A stretch of DNA of 64,000 bases from Enchytraeus crypticus (GCA_905160935.1 CAJHZI010000474.1:124001-188000); one strand, 5' to 3'; shown: positions 11,524 to 24,154, counted from the stretch's first letter. Numbers and translations are program-made. The notes: a model not told the origin generated them from the sequence alone.

Positions 11524-12564
11524 TACATATCACGCACTGATGGTCATTATCGGCCTACGTGTGACAGGCGAGAGCTTATGCAGCTACTGCCGGACGTGAG
11601 ATGATGAGTGCTCAGCTACTGCAGCTGCGCCATCTAGCGCCACAGTTAAAATGACATATTCGTTTAATTCTCTTCATGCAATGCATGTATTAAAAGTTCA
11701 ATATCTTTGTCAATTAGGAACATATCAGCACGTATTTTGCTTCGTTTTGAAAAGAAATGATTGCTCTTCAAAATAGCATTAGCAGAAATTCTAAGTTACG
11801 TGTTCGCTATTAATTTTATAGCGATAATTTTATGCTGCATATAACACGCCCGTAATGGTGTACCGGAAATTTCCTAGCTTACCCCACTCCTATTCGCGAA
11901 ACTATAACTTACACGCTATTAGAGATATTCAAACGAAATTTCGCTATGTTTCGTAGAATTGCCATGGCTGTTACTCAAGTACTTAAATTTCAAGAACATC
12001 GGTCAACTCCTTACGACCTAATTGTAAAAATAATATTGGGTATCAGTTATAAAATAGACAATATGTATATGATTTTACAGTAAAAAATAATATTATAAAC
12101 AAGAAAATGACTAAAGAGTGCAAGTTTAATAAGAACATGAACAGGATCACATTAGAATTTTTTATTTTGGAAATAGTAAACACTAAATATTAAATTTATA
12201 TATTTTAAGTAAAGACAACTAAATTAATTAACGTTACAAAACATTAAAATGGTAAAGTAGTAAAATATATATAATACTAATATTAGTGGAAATTTAGGCG
12301 TATTGGAAATCAAATAGATATTATATTAACCAATATCAAACTTCAAATTAATGCTAGAAGTTGGGGGACTCTTTACTGACACGGTGCAAAGCTGAAATTC
12401 AAATATTGAAGATATTTGTTAAATATTAATAGATAAAATACCCTAAGTAATATACAATAAATTTATGTTAGAAAGTAGGCCTACTAAAATACCAAAAATT
12501 ATAAGAAATTAATGAACCTAAAATGAAATTAAATAATAACAAGTAATATTTGTAATTGGAAAAA
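11524..12564. other. AT-rich intergenic, no gene seen
   Basis: A short GC-richer patch near 11570-11650 is followed by AT-rich sequence with no open frame or repeat family that I recognise. The next gap, 12697-13199, is equally featureless. Confidence 0.5.
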
Positions 12565-12696
12565 GCTGGTAAAGCTAAGGTTAACGTCAGTTTCCTCACT
12601 CGAAAGCGATGTCAGTGACGGGCGAGCCCAGGATTTGAACACGCATCAACTGAGCCACGGTCGAGTATCTTACCGACTTCGCCACTGGCTCCAGCC
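12565..12696 (-). mobile_element. tRNA-like SINE family A
   Basis: Near full-length; ends gctggtaaagctaagg and cgccactggctccagcc on the + strand. Confidence 0.85.
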
Positions 12697-13199
12697 AGTA
12701 AAATATAAGCACCATAATAAAGAATACTAGAAATGAAATTTTAGAATTAGATAGAAGATTTCTTGCAATAGTGAAGTGATAAAATACTTAAGCAAAAATG
12801 ACATATGAGTATGAATTCTAGGGGAAAAGCACGTTGAAAAAGGATAATACTAAATACAGAAATAAGACTATTAAAGAATTAAAAGGTAGACCTAATATAT
12901 AAATTAAGGAAAGGAAAATGAAAATTCCTTTCAGGGAACTGAAATTTGAGAATTCAATAAAAAATAAAACATAACAAAAGTGCTTTACCTGCTTGAATAA
13001 ATACCTGGCAGAAGAATTAAAACATTGTCATGAATTAATTTTCAAAATTTATTGCAAAATTGTTTATTAAATTAGTTGGAGAAAATAGGAAAGATGGCAG
13101 AACTAACAAAAGGATAACTAAAGCATCTACAGAACCCCGGTAAATGAAAATGAAGAGCAGCAAATCTTATACCAATAATAGTATTTAACACTAAAAGAA

Positions 13200-13760
13200 A
13201 AAATGACTACAAGGTTATTAGAACAAAACTAGATGTGGATGTAATTTTAAGGTAGATGTGAGTTTTGACGGAGCCTCAAAAGAATCATTACTAGAAAATG
13301 AGATGTAAATCTGGGTTTCATCAGCTTCAAAGTGAAATTTCAATATTGAATCTGTTAGCAAGTTACTTAAAGGAGTGGTACATAATGTGAAAAGGAGAGT
13401 ACCGAGCATGGAGCTTGAGGAACCTCACAGACTAGAAAGCAGGATGATGATGGAGTTTTACCAATAATTATTGATTGAGTGCGCTGTGAGAGGTACATTG
13501 AAAATGAACAATTTGCCTTTTCCGAGATTCTGAAGCAAGAATTCAGTCTAGATAGGAGAATATTGTGGTTAGTCATGCTAACAGCAGCAAAGATGTTAAA
13601 AGGTGGAGCAGATGTACTTTCAGTGTTTCGATAGCTAGACCGAGATCTTTATGGATCTTCGCTAGTGCAGTTTCAGTGGAGTAGAATTTGGATAAGCTGA
13701 TCGAAAAGGTGAGAGTTATGACAAAGATGTGAATAAATACTCTAACTCTCTCAAGAACTT
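13200..13760 (-). mobile_element. decayed non-LTR reverse transcriptase
   Basis: Minus-strand frames 13576-13367 and 13409-13218 read as a broken palm: CFLVCEVPQAPCSVLSF replaces the G-V-P-Q-G-S motif B and FEADETQIYISF replaces the A-D-D box. The catalytic Asp pair is altered. Closest to the LINE B type. Confidence 0.7.
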
Positions 13761-13939
13761 TGGAAATTAATTATAAATTTTGAAGTGGTACTGGTTGATT
13801 AATATTATTTGGCTGTCTAGTTTGACAATAATGTTTTGGTCGTAATAGTGCGTCATATTTTAGTTCATGACAACTGCACTTTAATTGATGCTTTTATAAT
13901 TCTTCCAATTCATTTTGCCATTTCTTTCAGTTATTGTAA

Positions 13940-14175
13940 CAAAGCATCTATAAGCTTAGTTTAACATCACCTTAGTACCACAAGGGATAATTTATGAGAT
14001 ATTCGCTGGGATTCGAACCTACGTCCTACTGCCTTGCATGAACATCTGCTACCCACTCCCCCATTTAACTTGTACATACCAAATTCACGAGTTTTGTCTA
14101 GCCTGATGCCTCTTGAGCATCATGGCAGCATTGTGGCATTGATCTTGCTTTGGCCCCTGTGTGTAGTATTATAAA
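13940..14175 (-). mobile_element. tRNA-like SINE, third type (E)
   Basis: On the minus strand a gtgggtagcagatg A-box-like stretch is followed by ggttcgaatccc (B box) and an unrelated 3' part. One copy only; a lone tRNA pseudogene is possible. Confidence 0.5.
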
Positions 14176-14414
14176 TAAAACAAAACCATTGTTTGTATGC
14201 TATTATATTAATGTAGAGGTATGGCTACAGAAGTACGCAAGTTGCTGAATAAGTAGCGAGAAAAGCGAAAAAAAAGAGGAATAGTTGTCCTCCACAAAAT
14301 AAATATTCTGGTGATCAGCTTACTTCCTAAGAGAAGTTTTTAAAGAATAGTCACATGAGTGAAGCTTTGACCCTAAGTGAGATTGCAGTGGACATAAAGG
14401 AAGTTTTAGAGAGA

Positions 14415-16125
14415 ATGCCACTTCACACGCTATGATCTCTCGGCGGGTAGCTAAATTCCAGCGAGGTAAGCAATTGACAGAAGATGACTACAGTTCAGTA
14501 TGCCCTGTCCATGTCTATAACAGGTCCATGGTATATAACGCCTCCACTCTTCTCTGTCTTCCGCTTTCCCCTTCATTTCCACATATGAGTGGGTCTTTAA
14601 ATCATCTAACATACCTAATCTCGGCCTGCCCCTGCCTCTTTTTCCTTCTATTCTACTTTCTATGACCACTACTAATAGATGTTCTTGCCTTAGAATGTGT
14701 CCTATCCAACTCTTGTTCCCATTTCTTAATATATTATCAAGTGTTTATCGGTACCAACTCTCTCCAGAACTTCCTCATTTGTTACTTTTGAGTCCTGCTA
14801 ATCCTCTCTATTCTTCTCTAAATCCACATTTCCAAACCATCAGTTTCCTAAGACCTTCCTTCCTTAAGGTCCATGTTTCACATCCATACAATAGTGTGAT
14901 CCGAACCAAAGTTTTCACTCTCATTATCTTTGTGTCTTTCTTTAGACTTTTTGTTAAAAGTTCTTTCCTATTACCAAAGGCCGTTTCTGCTTGTGCAATC
15001 CTACTGTATATTTCAGTCTCTCATTTCCCGGCATCGGTTATAGTAGGACCCAAATATTTGAAACTACTTACCTGTTCCAATTTCGTACCATTTATTGTGG
15101 TATTAACTTCACCTTTGTTATTGGACACTCTCATAACCTTCGTCTTTTTTATATTGATCTTCATGCTATATCTCATCGCCGTATCATTCAGCCTATCCAT
15201 TATCTTCTGCAGTCCAATCTCGCTGCCCGCTACCATTCCTTGGTCATATGCAAATCGTACATCTTGTAACAATTTTCCTCCTACTTTTATTCATTCTTCC
15301 ATGGCTTCCTCCATCATTGCTTCAGGATATGATACAAAAAGATCAACCATAAGTTGTCATATAGCACAACCCATCATATTATTACTGATTTTCTGGGTTC
15401 CAAAAAGGCATGTGCAAGATGGGTTACTTGAAAGTTGACGGCTGAAATCAAGCAAGTCCGACTAACAACTTCTCGTGACAATCTCAATCTGTACAGAACA
15501 GACCAGGCAAAGTTTCTTTGCAGATATGTTACCATGGCTGAGACTTAGACTCACCATTTTGATTCACACACAAAACTGCGGAGTAGGGAGTGGAAATATA
15601 ACATTTCACCAACACTAGAAAAATTCAGCTTGATTTCAACAGCAGGTAATGTTATGAAATCTGTATTTTGGGACAGTGAAGGTATTCTAATGATTGGCTA
15701 CTTAGTGCGAGGAAAGACTGTCACAGCATTTACTATGCAGAGTTTATAAAGAAAACATTGTGCAGTTTTCAAGGATAAATGACGAGGAAAGTTGCGTCAA
15801 GGTGTACTGCTGCATCAGGAAATGCTCCTGCTCACCTCTCCGCTGTTGCAAAGACTGCCATTGATGAGTGTGGCTCGAATGGCTACAACATCCGCCATAT
15901 TCGCCAGATTTGAACCAATCTGACTTCCATCTGTTTTGATTTTTAAACGAATCACTCCGTGGACAGAAATTTGACAGCAATGAAAATGTCATAGATGCCA
16001 TAAATTACTGGTTTGAGGGCTTCATGAATCATTCTTCCAGAACGGTTTAAAAGCACATAAACGTCGCTGGAAAAAATATGTGAGCCTTGAGGAGAATATA
16101 TTGTGAAACTATGAAACAATTTTAT
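14415..16125 (+). mobile_element. mariner-type DNA transposon relic, split
   Basis: The N-terminal part at 14432-14500 reads RRVAKFQRGKQLTEDDY. After a LINE A insertion the transposase resumes near 15316 with a FWVPKRHVQDG-like stretch, then DSHTKLRSREW, VFWDSEGILMIGYL (second catalytic Asp region) and LLHQENAPAHLSAV (third acidic position; the usual Asp is Glu here). Several stops and shifts make it inactive. It ends with an AT-rich stretch before zinc-finger gene 2. Confidence 0.8.
14510..15315 (-). mobile_element. LINE family A, 3' half, inside mariner
   Basis: Minus-strand reading from 15272: DVRFAYDQGMVAGSE (the FADD box is changed to FAYD), INIKKTKVMRVSNN, FKYLGPTITDAGK, and at 14669-14510 EGKRGRGRPRLGMLDDLKTH and DREEWRRYIPWTC. 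It divides the mariner transposase, so it is the younger insertion. Confidence 0.85.
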
Positions 16126-16347
16126 TCAGATTTAAAAGCAGACAAAATAATATTTGTCTACTTTTCTCATTTCTTACTGAAATGAGAAAATATATTGTAG
16201 TATATTGTACACTGTATATTGTATATTGTATAAGCTTGGCATTTCTATTTATGATCTCAAAAACTCTATTTTTAAGTAATTCGATGCAATAAATTAATAA
16301 ATTTCTGACAGCGATTGTTGTAACCAATTGTTGAGGTGAACATTACA

Positions 16348-16897
16348 ATGACAGAAAAAATACAGTGTCTGATAAAGTTAGAAGCTGAACAGTCAGGTGC
16401 TGTATATGATGATGACTTGATTACACAGTCATCTCTGAGTGTAAGTTATATATCAGAAGTTCATCCAAATGAATCTATAATTAACTTCTTGAAATGTGAT
16501 GAAAGAGATTATCATAGTGTCAGTGCAACTCATTCTGATAAAACTGAAAGTAAAATGGCAGGAACAGATCTGACGAAGTTAGAAAATGAACAATCAAGTG
16601 CTGTAGATGATGATCTGATTTCACAGTCATCTCGGAGTGTAAATTATATATCAGAAGAACCTCAAAATCACCCAGTAATAAAATGTGAAGAACCAGAGGT
16701 TACATGTGTAAATGAAACAGATTTGTATGCATCTACTACACTTGAACATTTCTCAGATTCGTCTCATCAGATGACTTGTAAATCTGAGGATGTTTTACAA
16801 GACATATTGTTGGAGTTCTCTTCATCTTCATCTTTACCTTCAAGCACTCAGTTGTGTGCTGCTGAATGTCTCAACACTTCTCTACAGAGTTGTGATG
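16348..16897 (+). CDS. zinc-finger gene 2, exon 1
   Basis: ATG at 16348 (MTEKIQ) is the first ATG of a 217-codon frame that reads on into the intron; the phase-1 donor at 16897/16898 (GATG, then gtgaaa) matches the acceptor phase at 18912. The internal duplication covers about residues 9-60 and 72-115. Confidence 0.7.
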
Positions 16898-19645
16898 GTG
16901 AAAAGTCAAACCAACAATTTTCAGAAGTGCCAATTTCGACAAGTTTGTTCTCATTTTATTTTTATCTGATTAAAAATATTGTGTGTGTTCTAATAAGTTA
17001 ATTATCACAATGCTGAAACCATTAGCTTCTCCACTCTTTGTAATATATGTAGTAGGTGAGTATATCTGATAAGAAATAGAAGGATAATAATTATGATAAG
17101 AATAGAAGGTAATAAATGTGATAAGAAATACAAGGTTAGTAAATATGATAAAACTAGAACTAGAAGTAATAATAATTGCGACAAGAAATAGGTTTAAAAA
17201 TATGATAAAAATTAGAAAGTTAGTAAATGTGATAAGAAATAGAAGGTCAATAAATGTGATAAGGAATTAAAAGTTAATTTTGTGTTTGCAAGAAATTACA
17301 AAAAGTGTTCAACAGGACATATTTTAAAGGAGAACTGGTTGCTAAATGGAGTAATAGAAGGAAAAATGCATGGTAAAACTAGTTGAAGGCAGACAGAGAC
17401 AGGATGTATATGATTTGATAATATATTAATATATAGAGATTCAAAAGGAAGACTGGGGGTTGGAATTGGTTGATCGGAATAGTTATATGCCATGGACCTG
17501 CTGCTAGGCAGATCACTAACATTGCCTTGCAATTCGTTTAAAGATTCATAATTTACCTTCTACCTCTCCAATCCACTCTAGTTACTCGAAAAATTCCTAA
17601 CATCTACATCTAGTTTACTCTGTCAAAAGCTTTCTTAAAATCTATAAGCATATGAAAATCTTATTTCTCTCTTCTAAGCTGCTTTCACATATGACCTGCA
17701 TTACCCCTATAATGCTTCTCTTTTACCGTATCCTTTTCTAAATCGAATTTGTGATTTACTTAATTTCTGCCTTAGATTGAATGCGCTCATTTATTATTTT
17801 AATAGGATTTTTGACGCATATTATCTTCAGTTTATTGTTCTGTAGTCCGAACACACCACTGCATTTTCATTGTTTAGGAATATGGATAATTACTGCTCTA
17901 GTAAAGCCCTCAATCTTCATACCGGTTTCATATATTTCCTTGCTTATATTTGCTAGTCTTTGCAGTGTTTCTCTTAATATTTTCAGACATCTGCTGCTAT
18001 TTCATCAATTCCAGGTGCTTTACTTTTTCGTATCAATAATGGCTTTATAAATCAATTGTATTATCTTCTTTCACTATACCAGGCGCTCTTTTATCATTTT
18101 CAGTTACCAATTCCTCTTCCAATTTAAAATCTTCTGCTGTTGGTTTTGAGCATTGTCATGTAAATTCTCCACATATTCTCTCCATCTTTCTATTACCTCT
18201 TTTATTGCTGTCTTTAGTTCCTCATATTGATTCTAATTTTTTAAATTAGTTATGAATGTTTTTTCTTCCTACGTCTGTTTCTTGTCAACTGACATACTTC
18301 TTGGTACAACAAATTCCAACGTTGTCTTCTATCATAATCCGCTAGATCATTGCATTTTTTCATCCCTACATTGATCTCTTGTTTGTCCGTTTGCTCTTCT
18401 CGGCTCATTCTTTTATCTTGCATATTTCCTTTCCCCATATTCTGTCTGACAATTTTTTCATTTTCTTCTTTTTTCCATCTTGTTTAGCATTTCTCTATCG
18501 TTTCACTTGTGATTGGTTTTTTGGCTCTCTTTGCCTTTGTGAAACAATAAGCTTCTTTGGCTGCTGTTTTTTATGGCCTCTTTTATCTGCTTCTGTATCT
18601 CGTTTAATTCTCTATCTCCATGAGTCTTCACCCTTTTAATCTCCGTATATACTTTCATCTAAAATTGACCTTTCTGTTCGTCTGATCCGCTCACATTCCA
18701 TTTCTCTACACATTTCTTTACAGCTTATACCAGGGGTGCACAACCTCGGTGGACCGAAGGACCATTTTCTTTTTTTTAAAGCAGTCGCGGGCCACTCACT
18801 TTTTCGGTGGGGGGGGCGAAGTAAAGGTAGTAGGGAGGGGGAATTGTGGGTGGCTGCCTGTGATGAATTGTGATAAAGTGCCTTATATATTGGTATTTAA
18901 ATATATCTCAGGTACAGATGGTTCGAGACAATCAATGGATATTTCTACAGGAAGTGACGAATGTTCTCAGTGTGAGATAACTTTCAGTGAAACGGATCAA
19001 GTGAAACCAAGTACACAGTGTAAACACTTGAGTGACCGTCAGTTTCATTGTACTGAATGTGATCAATCATTCAACTGGATAACTCACTTGAGGCGGCACA
19101 TGTACCACAAGCATGACAGCAGCAGAGAGTACTGTTGCACTCAATGTGGCAAATGTTTCCGCAAGGAAAAATACTTGATGAATCACATACAAGTGTGGCA
19201 CGAGAATAACGGGCAGCATTGTTGTACTCTGTGTGATAAATCTTACAGTCTCAAATTACAGCTCAACAAGCATATCAACCTGGTGCATGGAGGCAAGAAA
19301 TATACGTGTGACAAGTGTGATTACAGTTCTAAGTACAGACGTCGTCTAAATAATCACATCTCAGCTGTTCATGTAAAGGAGAAACCTCACAAGTGTCCAC
19401 AGTGTGACTATTGCTGCTCAGTGAAGAGTAGTCTGACATCTCACATACGTTTTGTTCACGATCAAGAAAACTCTATTGAATGCTCTTCTTGTGCTAAGAA
19501 ATTCTCAAGTAATACATCTCTTAAAGTCCACGTTAAATCAGTTCATAATCGGGAAAAGCCTTTCAAATGTGATCAGTGCGATTATAAGTGTTCGCAGAAC
19601 TGCCATCTTAAACTGCATAAAAGACGTATACATGGTAAAGTATGA
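16348..19645 (+). CDS. C2H2 zinc-finger gene 2 (intact, 427 aa)
   Basis: Two exons join without a break: 16348-16897 (183 codons plus one base, then gtgaaa) and 18912-19645 (ctcag acceptor, stop at 19643-19645). The N-terminal exon is acidic, Ser-rich and internally duplicated (DDDLITQSSLSVSYISE against DDDLISQSSRSVNYISEE) with SUMO-like IKCEE/IKLE patches. The second exon has a degenerate CSQCEITF segment then seven C2H2 fingers: FHCTECDQSF, YCCTQCGKCF, HCCTLCDKSY, YTCDKCDYSS, HKCPQCDYCC, IECSSCAKKF and FKCDQCDYKC, each closing with HxxxxH. A sequence-specific DNA-binding role is inferred from finger number; the target is unknown. The intron holds LINE A pieces and a 27-bp repeat. Additional exons cannot be excluded. 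Confidence 0.8.
17055..17280. repeat. 27-bp intronic minisatellite, degenerate
   Basis: About eight imperfect units containing gtgataagaaatagaaggt, in the zinc-finger gene 2 intron. Confidence 0.8.
17300..17525 (+). mobile_element. LINE family A-like 3' end
   Basis: Encodes a GHILKGELV run like GHILRGEGLL and ends with gccatggacctgctgctagg, the family A terminal block. Confidence 0.6.
17535..18745 (-). mobile_element. LINE family A-like, reverse-transcriptase core
   Basis: The minus strand reads KAPGIDEI (fingers motif) at about 18015-18037 and YRRQRWNLLYQEV near 18330. The palm side toward 17600 includes a FRKAFDRV-like stretch. Many stops; inactive. Oriented head to head with the 17300-17525 piece. 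Confidence 0.7.
18912..19645 (+). CDS. zinc-finger gene 2, finger exon
   Basis: Starts after atctcag with phase 1 (G + GT). All seven finger motifs keep both Cys and both His. Linkers VKEKPH and NREKPF are TGEKP-like. Stop TGA at 19643. Confidence 0.85.
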
Positions 19646-20030
19646 TATTTAGGGTGTCATGTATTAAATGAGTAGAGTAGAGTAGATATGTTTATTTAAT
19701 GTTTTAATGAGACTAAACGCAACCTCAATTATCTGTGGATGTCTGTATATATGTCTCTATCTATGTCTGTATTCATTAGGGACTTGAATCATGAGCATGA
19801 TTCTAGTTTATAGTTCTTTTAATTTGTATTAGTTGTAATTTAGATTGTGGAAAGTATTATTTCAGAATTTTTTTAAAGGTTTTTTTTTTAGCCATTAAGG
19901 TCACCGTTTTTGGATGAACCCTATGGCATTTTTATTAGAACTATTTCTAGAAAAAAGCACCACAAAAATTTAATTGTTCTTTATGAAGCAGCAAATATTT
20001 TATGTAATTGTGTAACATGTAGTTACAGAA

Positions 20031-20036
20031 AATAAA
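20031..20036 (+). promoter_or_regulatory. AATAAA, possible polyadenylation signal
   Basis: It is 386 bases past the zinc-finger gene 2 stop, in otherwise unremarkable AT-rich sequence (19650-20435). Confidence 0.4.
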
Positions 20037-20439
20037 CATATTCATATTTACAGAAAATAAGCATATTCTATAATTACTTTGACTTTTCTAACTTTTTCCA
20101 AGTATTGTCAATGCTTCATCATGTTATTTGTTTGACTACTACAAACTTCATATAATAATTCTGGATGAAAGTACGGAATCTTCTTCAACGTAACGTTAGC
20201 CGTAATTCCATGACAACTGAATTCTTCTTGGTTCGCTTTCGTTATTCGTATTGAGCAACACCACTTGTAAGCCTACAAATGCAACACACTTCTACAGTGT
20301 GATGCATTTGTTGACCAGAATAGCAGAAGTTGACCGCAGTCCCACTTGGTGGCTTGTTCCAGCTACCGATTAGAATTGAAGTAAGAATGTCTTAACGGGT
20401 AACGAGTAATGAAATTATTTTCAAAATGAGTACGGGTAA

Positions 20440-20636
20440 CGTAATGAAATTTTAAATGACAGATCCTGAGTTGAATTGAACCCTCGTGGGTTCGAATCCC
20501 AGCCGCACTTATCTGAGAGTAAAATCTCAGACATTCATTGGACTGGTTTTACGGAAAATGGTCTAAATTGCCTAAATGGTTTAAACATGTGGTATTAAAA
20601 GTGATAGATATCAACACAGGTGATCATTTCACTATA
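20440..20636 (+). mobile_element. tRNA-like SINE family B
   Basis: aattttaaatgacagatcct, a perfect B box gggttcgaatccc, then attcattggactgg and a gtggtattaaaagtgataga tail; same as 35780, 53400 and (reverse) 56558. Confidence 0.85.
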
Positions 20637-20642
20637 TTAATT

Positions 20643-21420
20643 TTCATTCCGTTGGAATGAAAATTAATATCAGAAAGACAAAAGTGGGGAGAGTTTGAAA
20701 ATGATGGAGGAATCAATATAGCAATAGATGGTTTGTAGTTAGAAAAGCTTCAGATGTCAGAAGATGTGAAAAATATATTTATATGGATTTGCGCAAGTAA
20801 AAGACGTCTATGGTAAGAGGAAAGAACTTTTGAAGAAAACCACGAAAATAAAGATGATAAAAACTTTAGTGCGGGCCACGCTCCTGTGTGGCTGTGAAAC
20901 ATGGACTCTACAAAAAAGAAACTGAAGCGCTCGAAATACGGCTATGGATAAGAAGCTAGTAAAGCTAATGTTAACGTCAGTTTCTTCACTCGAAAGCGAT
21001 GTCAGTGGCGGGCGAGCCTAGGATTGAACCCCGCATATACTGATCCGCGGTTGAGTATCTTACCGACATTGCCACTGGCTCCATAATAATGTAGAAGATG
21101 AGATGGACTGACGAAATTACAATCGAAGAAGTTCTAAATTTAGTTGGTACTAGTAAAAAACTAATAAATGTCATACCTTAGGCCTATAATGAACAGAAAA
21201 TGAGTTGTCGTGTTTTGAGAAGGCTTAATAAAGGACGTAATTCAAGGAAAATGGCTTGGAGAGAAGGTTAGTGAGACTTGAGACTGGATGAATTGATAAT
21301 TTATTCTTATGTTGATATGAAATGAAATGTAGAGGATAGAAATAGGCCTATGTGAAGGGGTTCTACTGTTTAGGGCCCACTATAATCCTTGGACCTGCCG
21401 GTATAGGCAGTTAACTATAG
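20643..21420 (+). mobile_element. LINE family A relative, split by a SINE
   Basis: Encodes INIRKTKVGRV, KIKMIKTLVRATLLCGCETW and, after the SINE, DEMDW-like and RGRRPR-like decayed runs, ending near cacagtagtggacctg-type sequence at 21400. Stops throughout. Confidence 0.7.
20955..21083 (-). mobile_element. SINE family A inside a LINE
   Basis: Copy with gctagtaaagctaatg and gccactggctcca ends; it interrupts the LINE reading at an LEIRLWI-like run, so it is younger. Confidence 0.85.
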
Positions 21421-21421
21421 G

Positions 21422-21518
21422 CCTATATAGATGCATCTATGTGCATCTATATGTATGTGCTTGTTTGTATGTATATATACATGTATATGTATGTACACAT
21501 TGCGTCTATTCTTTGAGT

Positions 21519-21574
<56 letters not shown>

Positions 21575-21632
21575 GCATACATACATGCATACATACATCC
21601 ATACATACATACATATATATATATATATATGT
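21422..21632. repeat. AT and ATAC microsatellites
   Basis: TA run at about 21521-21570 flanked by ATGT/ATAC tracts. The bases from 21640 to 22505 hold no gene; a CT run lies at 22228-22277. Confidence 0.9.
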
Positions 21633-22507
21633 TGTTGGCATATAATAGCGTTTTCATTTTAGTTTGCATATTGCTTTTTTAGTTTGTATTTTTATGTATG
21701 CATGATGGGTGGACAACAAGATAGGTTTTATAACCTATTTCACTGCCTGATGTGTGTTATTGCATATTTGAGTATTTTTTTAATTAAATAAACATAGTTT
21801 TCTCTCTCTCACTAAGAACAAGATGTAGTATTATTAACATAATTTAAATTTTAACCCATGCTTAATCTTGTAACAGAGGATGCGAATGACATTGCGGACT
21901 ATAATTCATTTCAATTAAGTTACGAACTGAATTCATGTGATTCATAATTTCGAATTTCCTGCAAAATATGGAAGGCGTGCGAAAATAGATTTCTGTCTAG
22001 TATATATGTTGTTCGACTTGATGATTTTGTTATTGTTTATCGAATTCACATGTATTACACGATGAATATTACAGTACTTTACTGGTAGGCTTATATTACA
22101 AGAAGTTGGATTAAATGTACATTGCACTTTCTATTTTTGTTTTATGTTTGTGTGTATTTTGCATTCTTTTTATGCATTCCTTTTGCCTGATTGTATACAT
22201 TTTGTTTGACGTTTCTTAAACATATTTCTCTCTCTTCTCTCTCTCTCTCTCTATTTCTCATTCTCTCTCTCTCTCATATTTTCTGCGTTAGATATTTCAC
22301 CTTAAAGAGTTATTATTCTTGATTTGCACTGGTACTTGCCTATGTTTTCACCATTGAGTTGTGAAATAAATAAAAACTGAATACTACATATATTATTCGA
22401 TTACATTTTCAACTTATACAATTTGAAACTATAATAGTATTATTACTGTTTAACATTTTACAAGTTTAAATCGATATTGCTTATCATTATTCTTTCTTAA
22501 TATTCTG

Positions 22508-22600
22508 TCTGTGGATTAGTAAACGAAGGGTTCAATTCTGTGCTCGCCCTCTCACTATCATGCTCTCAAGCTGGAAACTAAGTTAAACTTTGCTATAGCT
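22508..22600 (+). repeat. very diverged SINE family A copy
   Basis: gggttcaattctgtgctcgc and gctggaaactaagttaaact keep the B box and 3' pattern of family A. Confidence 0.4.
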
Positions 22601-22619
22601 TGTTAGCCTTTAAACATAT

Positions 22620-23220
22620 TGCGTACAGGCTTGGAGATCTTTTTTAGGGAAGGATGTAGAATGTATGGAAAGAGTTCAAAGGAGATCAACTAGAATGATT
22701 GCTGAATGTAGAGGCACAAGCTATGAATCTAGGTTAAATGTATTAGGTCTAATTACGTAAAAAGATCGATATACCAGAGGGGACTTAATGAAAGTGTTTA
22801 AAATATTAAAGGTTTTGACAATATCGAATGTGGAGAATTTTCAAACTATCACATTATGCTAGAACAAGAGAGCATAGACTCAAAATAATAAAGGTTAGAT
22901 CCAGATTAGAAGGTAGAAGAAACTTTTTCAGTCAGATAGTTGTCAATATATGGAACGGGTTACCTCAGTATGTAGTAGAGGCATCGAATATGAAGAGTTT
23001 TTGAAATTACCTGATCATGGTAGAACTAGAGAAAATAAATTATAAATAACGACGGTTAGATCCAGATTAAAGATTAGAAGAATTTTTCTTCAGTCAGAGA
23101 TTTGTCAATATGGGGCCTATATCGAACGAGTTATCTCAGAGTCAGTGAATGCTTTTAAGAATTGGATGGATAAGTATTGGAAAGAATTACATTGAATTGA
23201 CAAATTGTTTTCTTTTAATT
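22620..23220 (+). mobile_element. non-LTR C-terminus (LINE G, jockey/CR1-like)
   Basis: Decayed frames give VECMERVQRRSTRMIAE, then RYTRGDLMKVFKILK and VVNIWNGLPQYVVEAS. The last 200 bases contain a partial second copy of the same segment (ggttagatccagatta at 22894 and 23053). Confidence 0.7.
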
Positions 23221-23484
23221 TTAATTTTGTTTTGTAAAGGTAGGTAGGCTGCTCAGTTGTGTACAATAGGTGGAAATTTTGTTTCTAGGTATTCATGAAT
23301 GTATGCATTGACGTTGTGTGTATGTGTGTGTTTATGTGTATGCCTATGTTGGCCCCTATTTTTGTATATTTGTGTATAGGCATGTATGTGTTGTAAGTGT
23401 ATGTGTGTTTGGCAAAGTGGTTGATGATGAACTGTGTAATCATATGTATGTGCGCATATTTTTGTCTGCATGTAGGTAGGGGTA

Positions 23485-23620
23485 AGCTGGTAAAGCTAAT
23501 GTTAACGTCAATTTCCTCACTGGAAAGCAATATCAGTGACGGGCGAGCCCATGATTAGAACCCCGCACATACTGATCCGCAGTCGAGTATCTTACCGACA
23601 TCGCCACCGGCTCTAGCCAG
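23485..23620 (-). mobile_element. tRNA-like SINE family A
   Basis: Full-length; follows a GT/ATGT-rich stretch at 23310-23480. Confidence 0.85.
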
Positions 23621-23647
23621 TGCAAGTGATTGTATTCTATGGTACTC

Positions 23648-23835
23648 ATTGGTTAAAGTGGGAGCTAGGCAACTCAGGGGAACTTCGTTAGCCTAGCTCT
23701 CATTTTGCCTAAGATGCGTTCCCCTCCTAGAGGCTTATATTAGATACTAGAAGACCTATAAATACATTACAGGGGGGGCCCGAAAAATTCTGAGCGTTCC
23801 CCTAGCTCTCAATTCCCTACTTTGGATGGCAAAAT
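23648..23835. mobile_element. MITE-like element with inverted ends
   Basis: Ends aaagtgggagctag and cctagctctcaattccctac are near reverse complements; interior matches 8570-8735. Confidence 0.6.
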
Positions 23836-24154
23836 TGCAGCAAAATTTTAGCAATAATTTCAGGAGTTACTTTAAGTTTTAGTCCACTAAAACTTTTTAT
23901 TTTTAAAATTTGTAACCTTTTTGACTAATTAAATCATTTGAGTCGTCTTGGAGACCAAATGTAAAAGAGACATGGAAAAGGTAGCACTACATACATGTTC
24001 CATGTCTACATATCACTATAAAAGATTTATTATTATAATAAATCAGGCCTATATTCATTTAAGTAACGAAATTTCTGCTTGAAGCGAGATTTAGTTGCCA
24101 ATACTGAGATGTCCTATGCTAATCGTATTGCAATATATCAAACCATAATTATAC

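Noticed and set aside
20440..20520. True tRNA gene
   Set aside because: Perfect B box but the rest does not fold as a tRNA and the sequence recurs four times with the same 3' body: SINE B.
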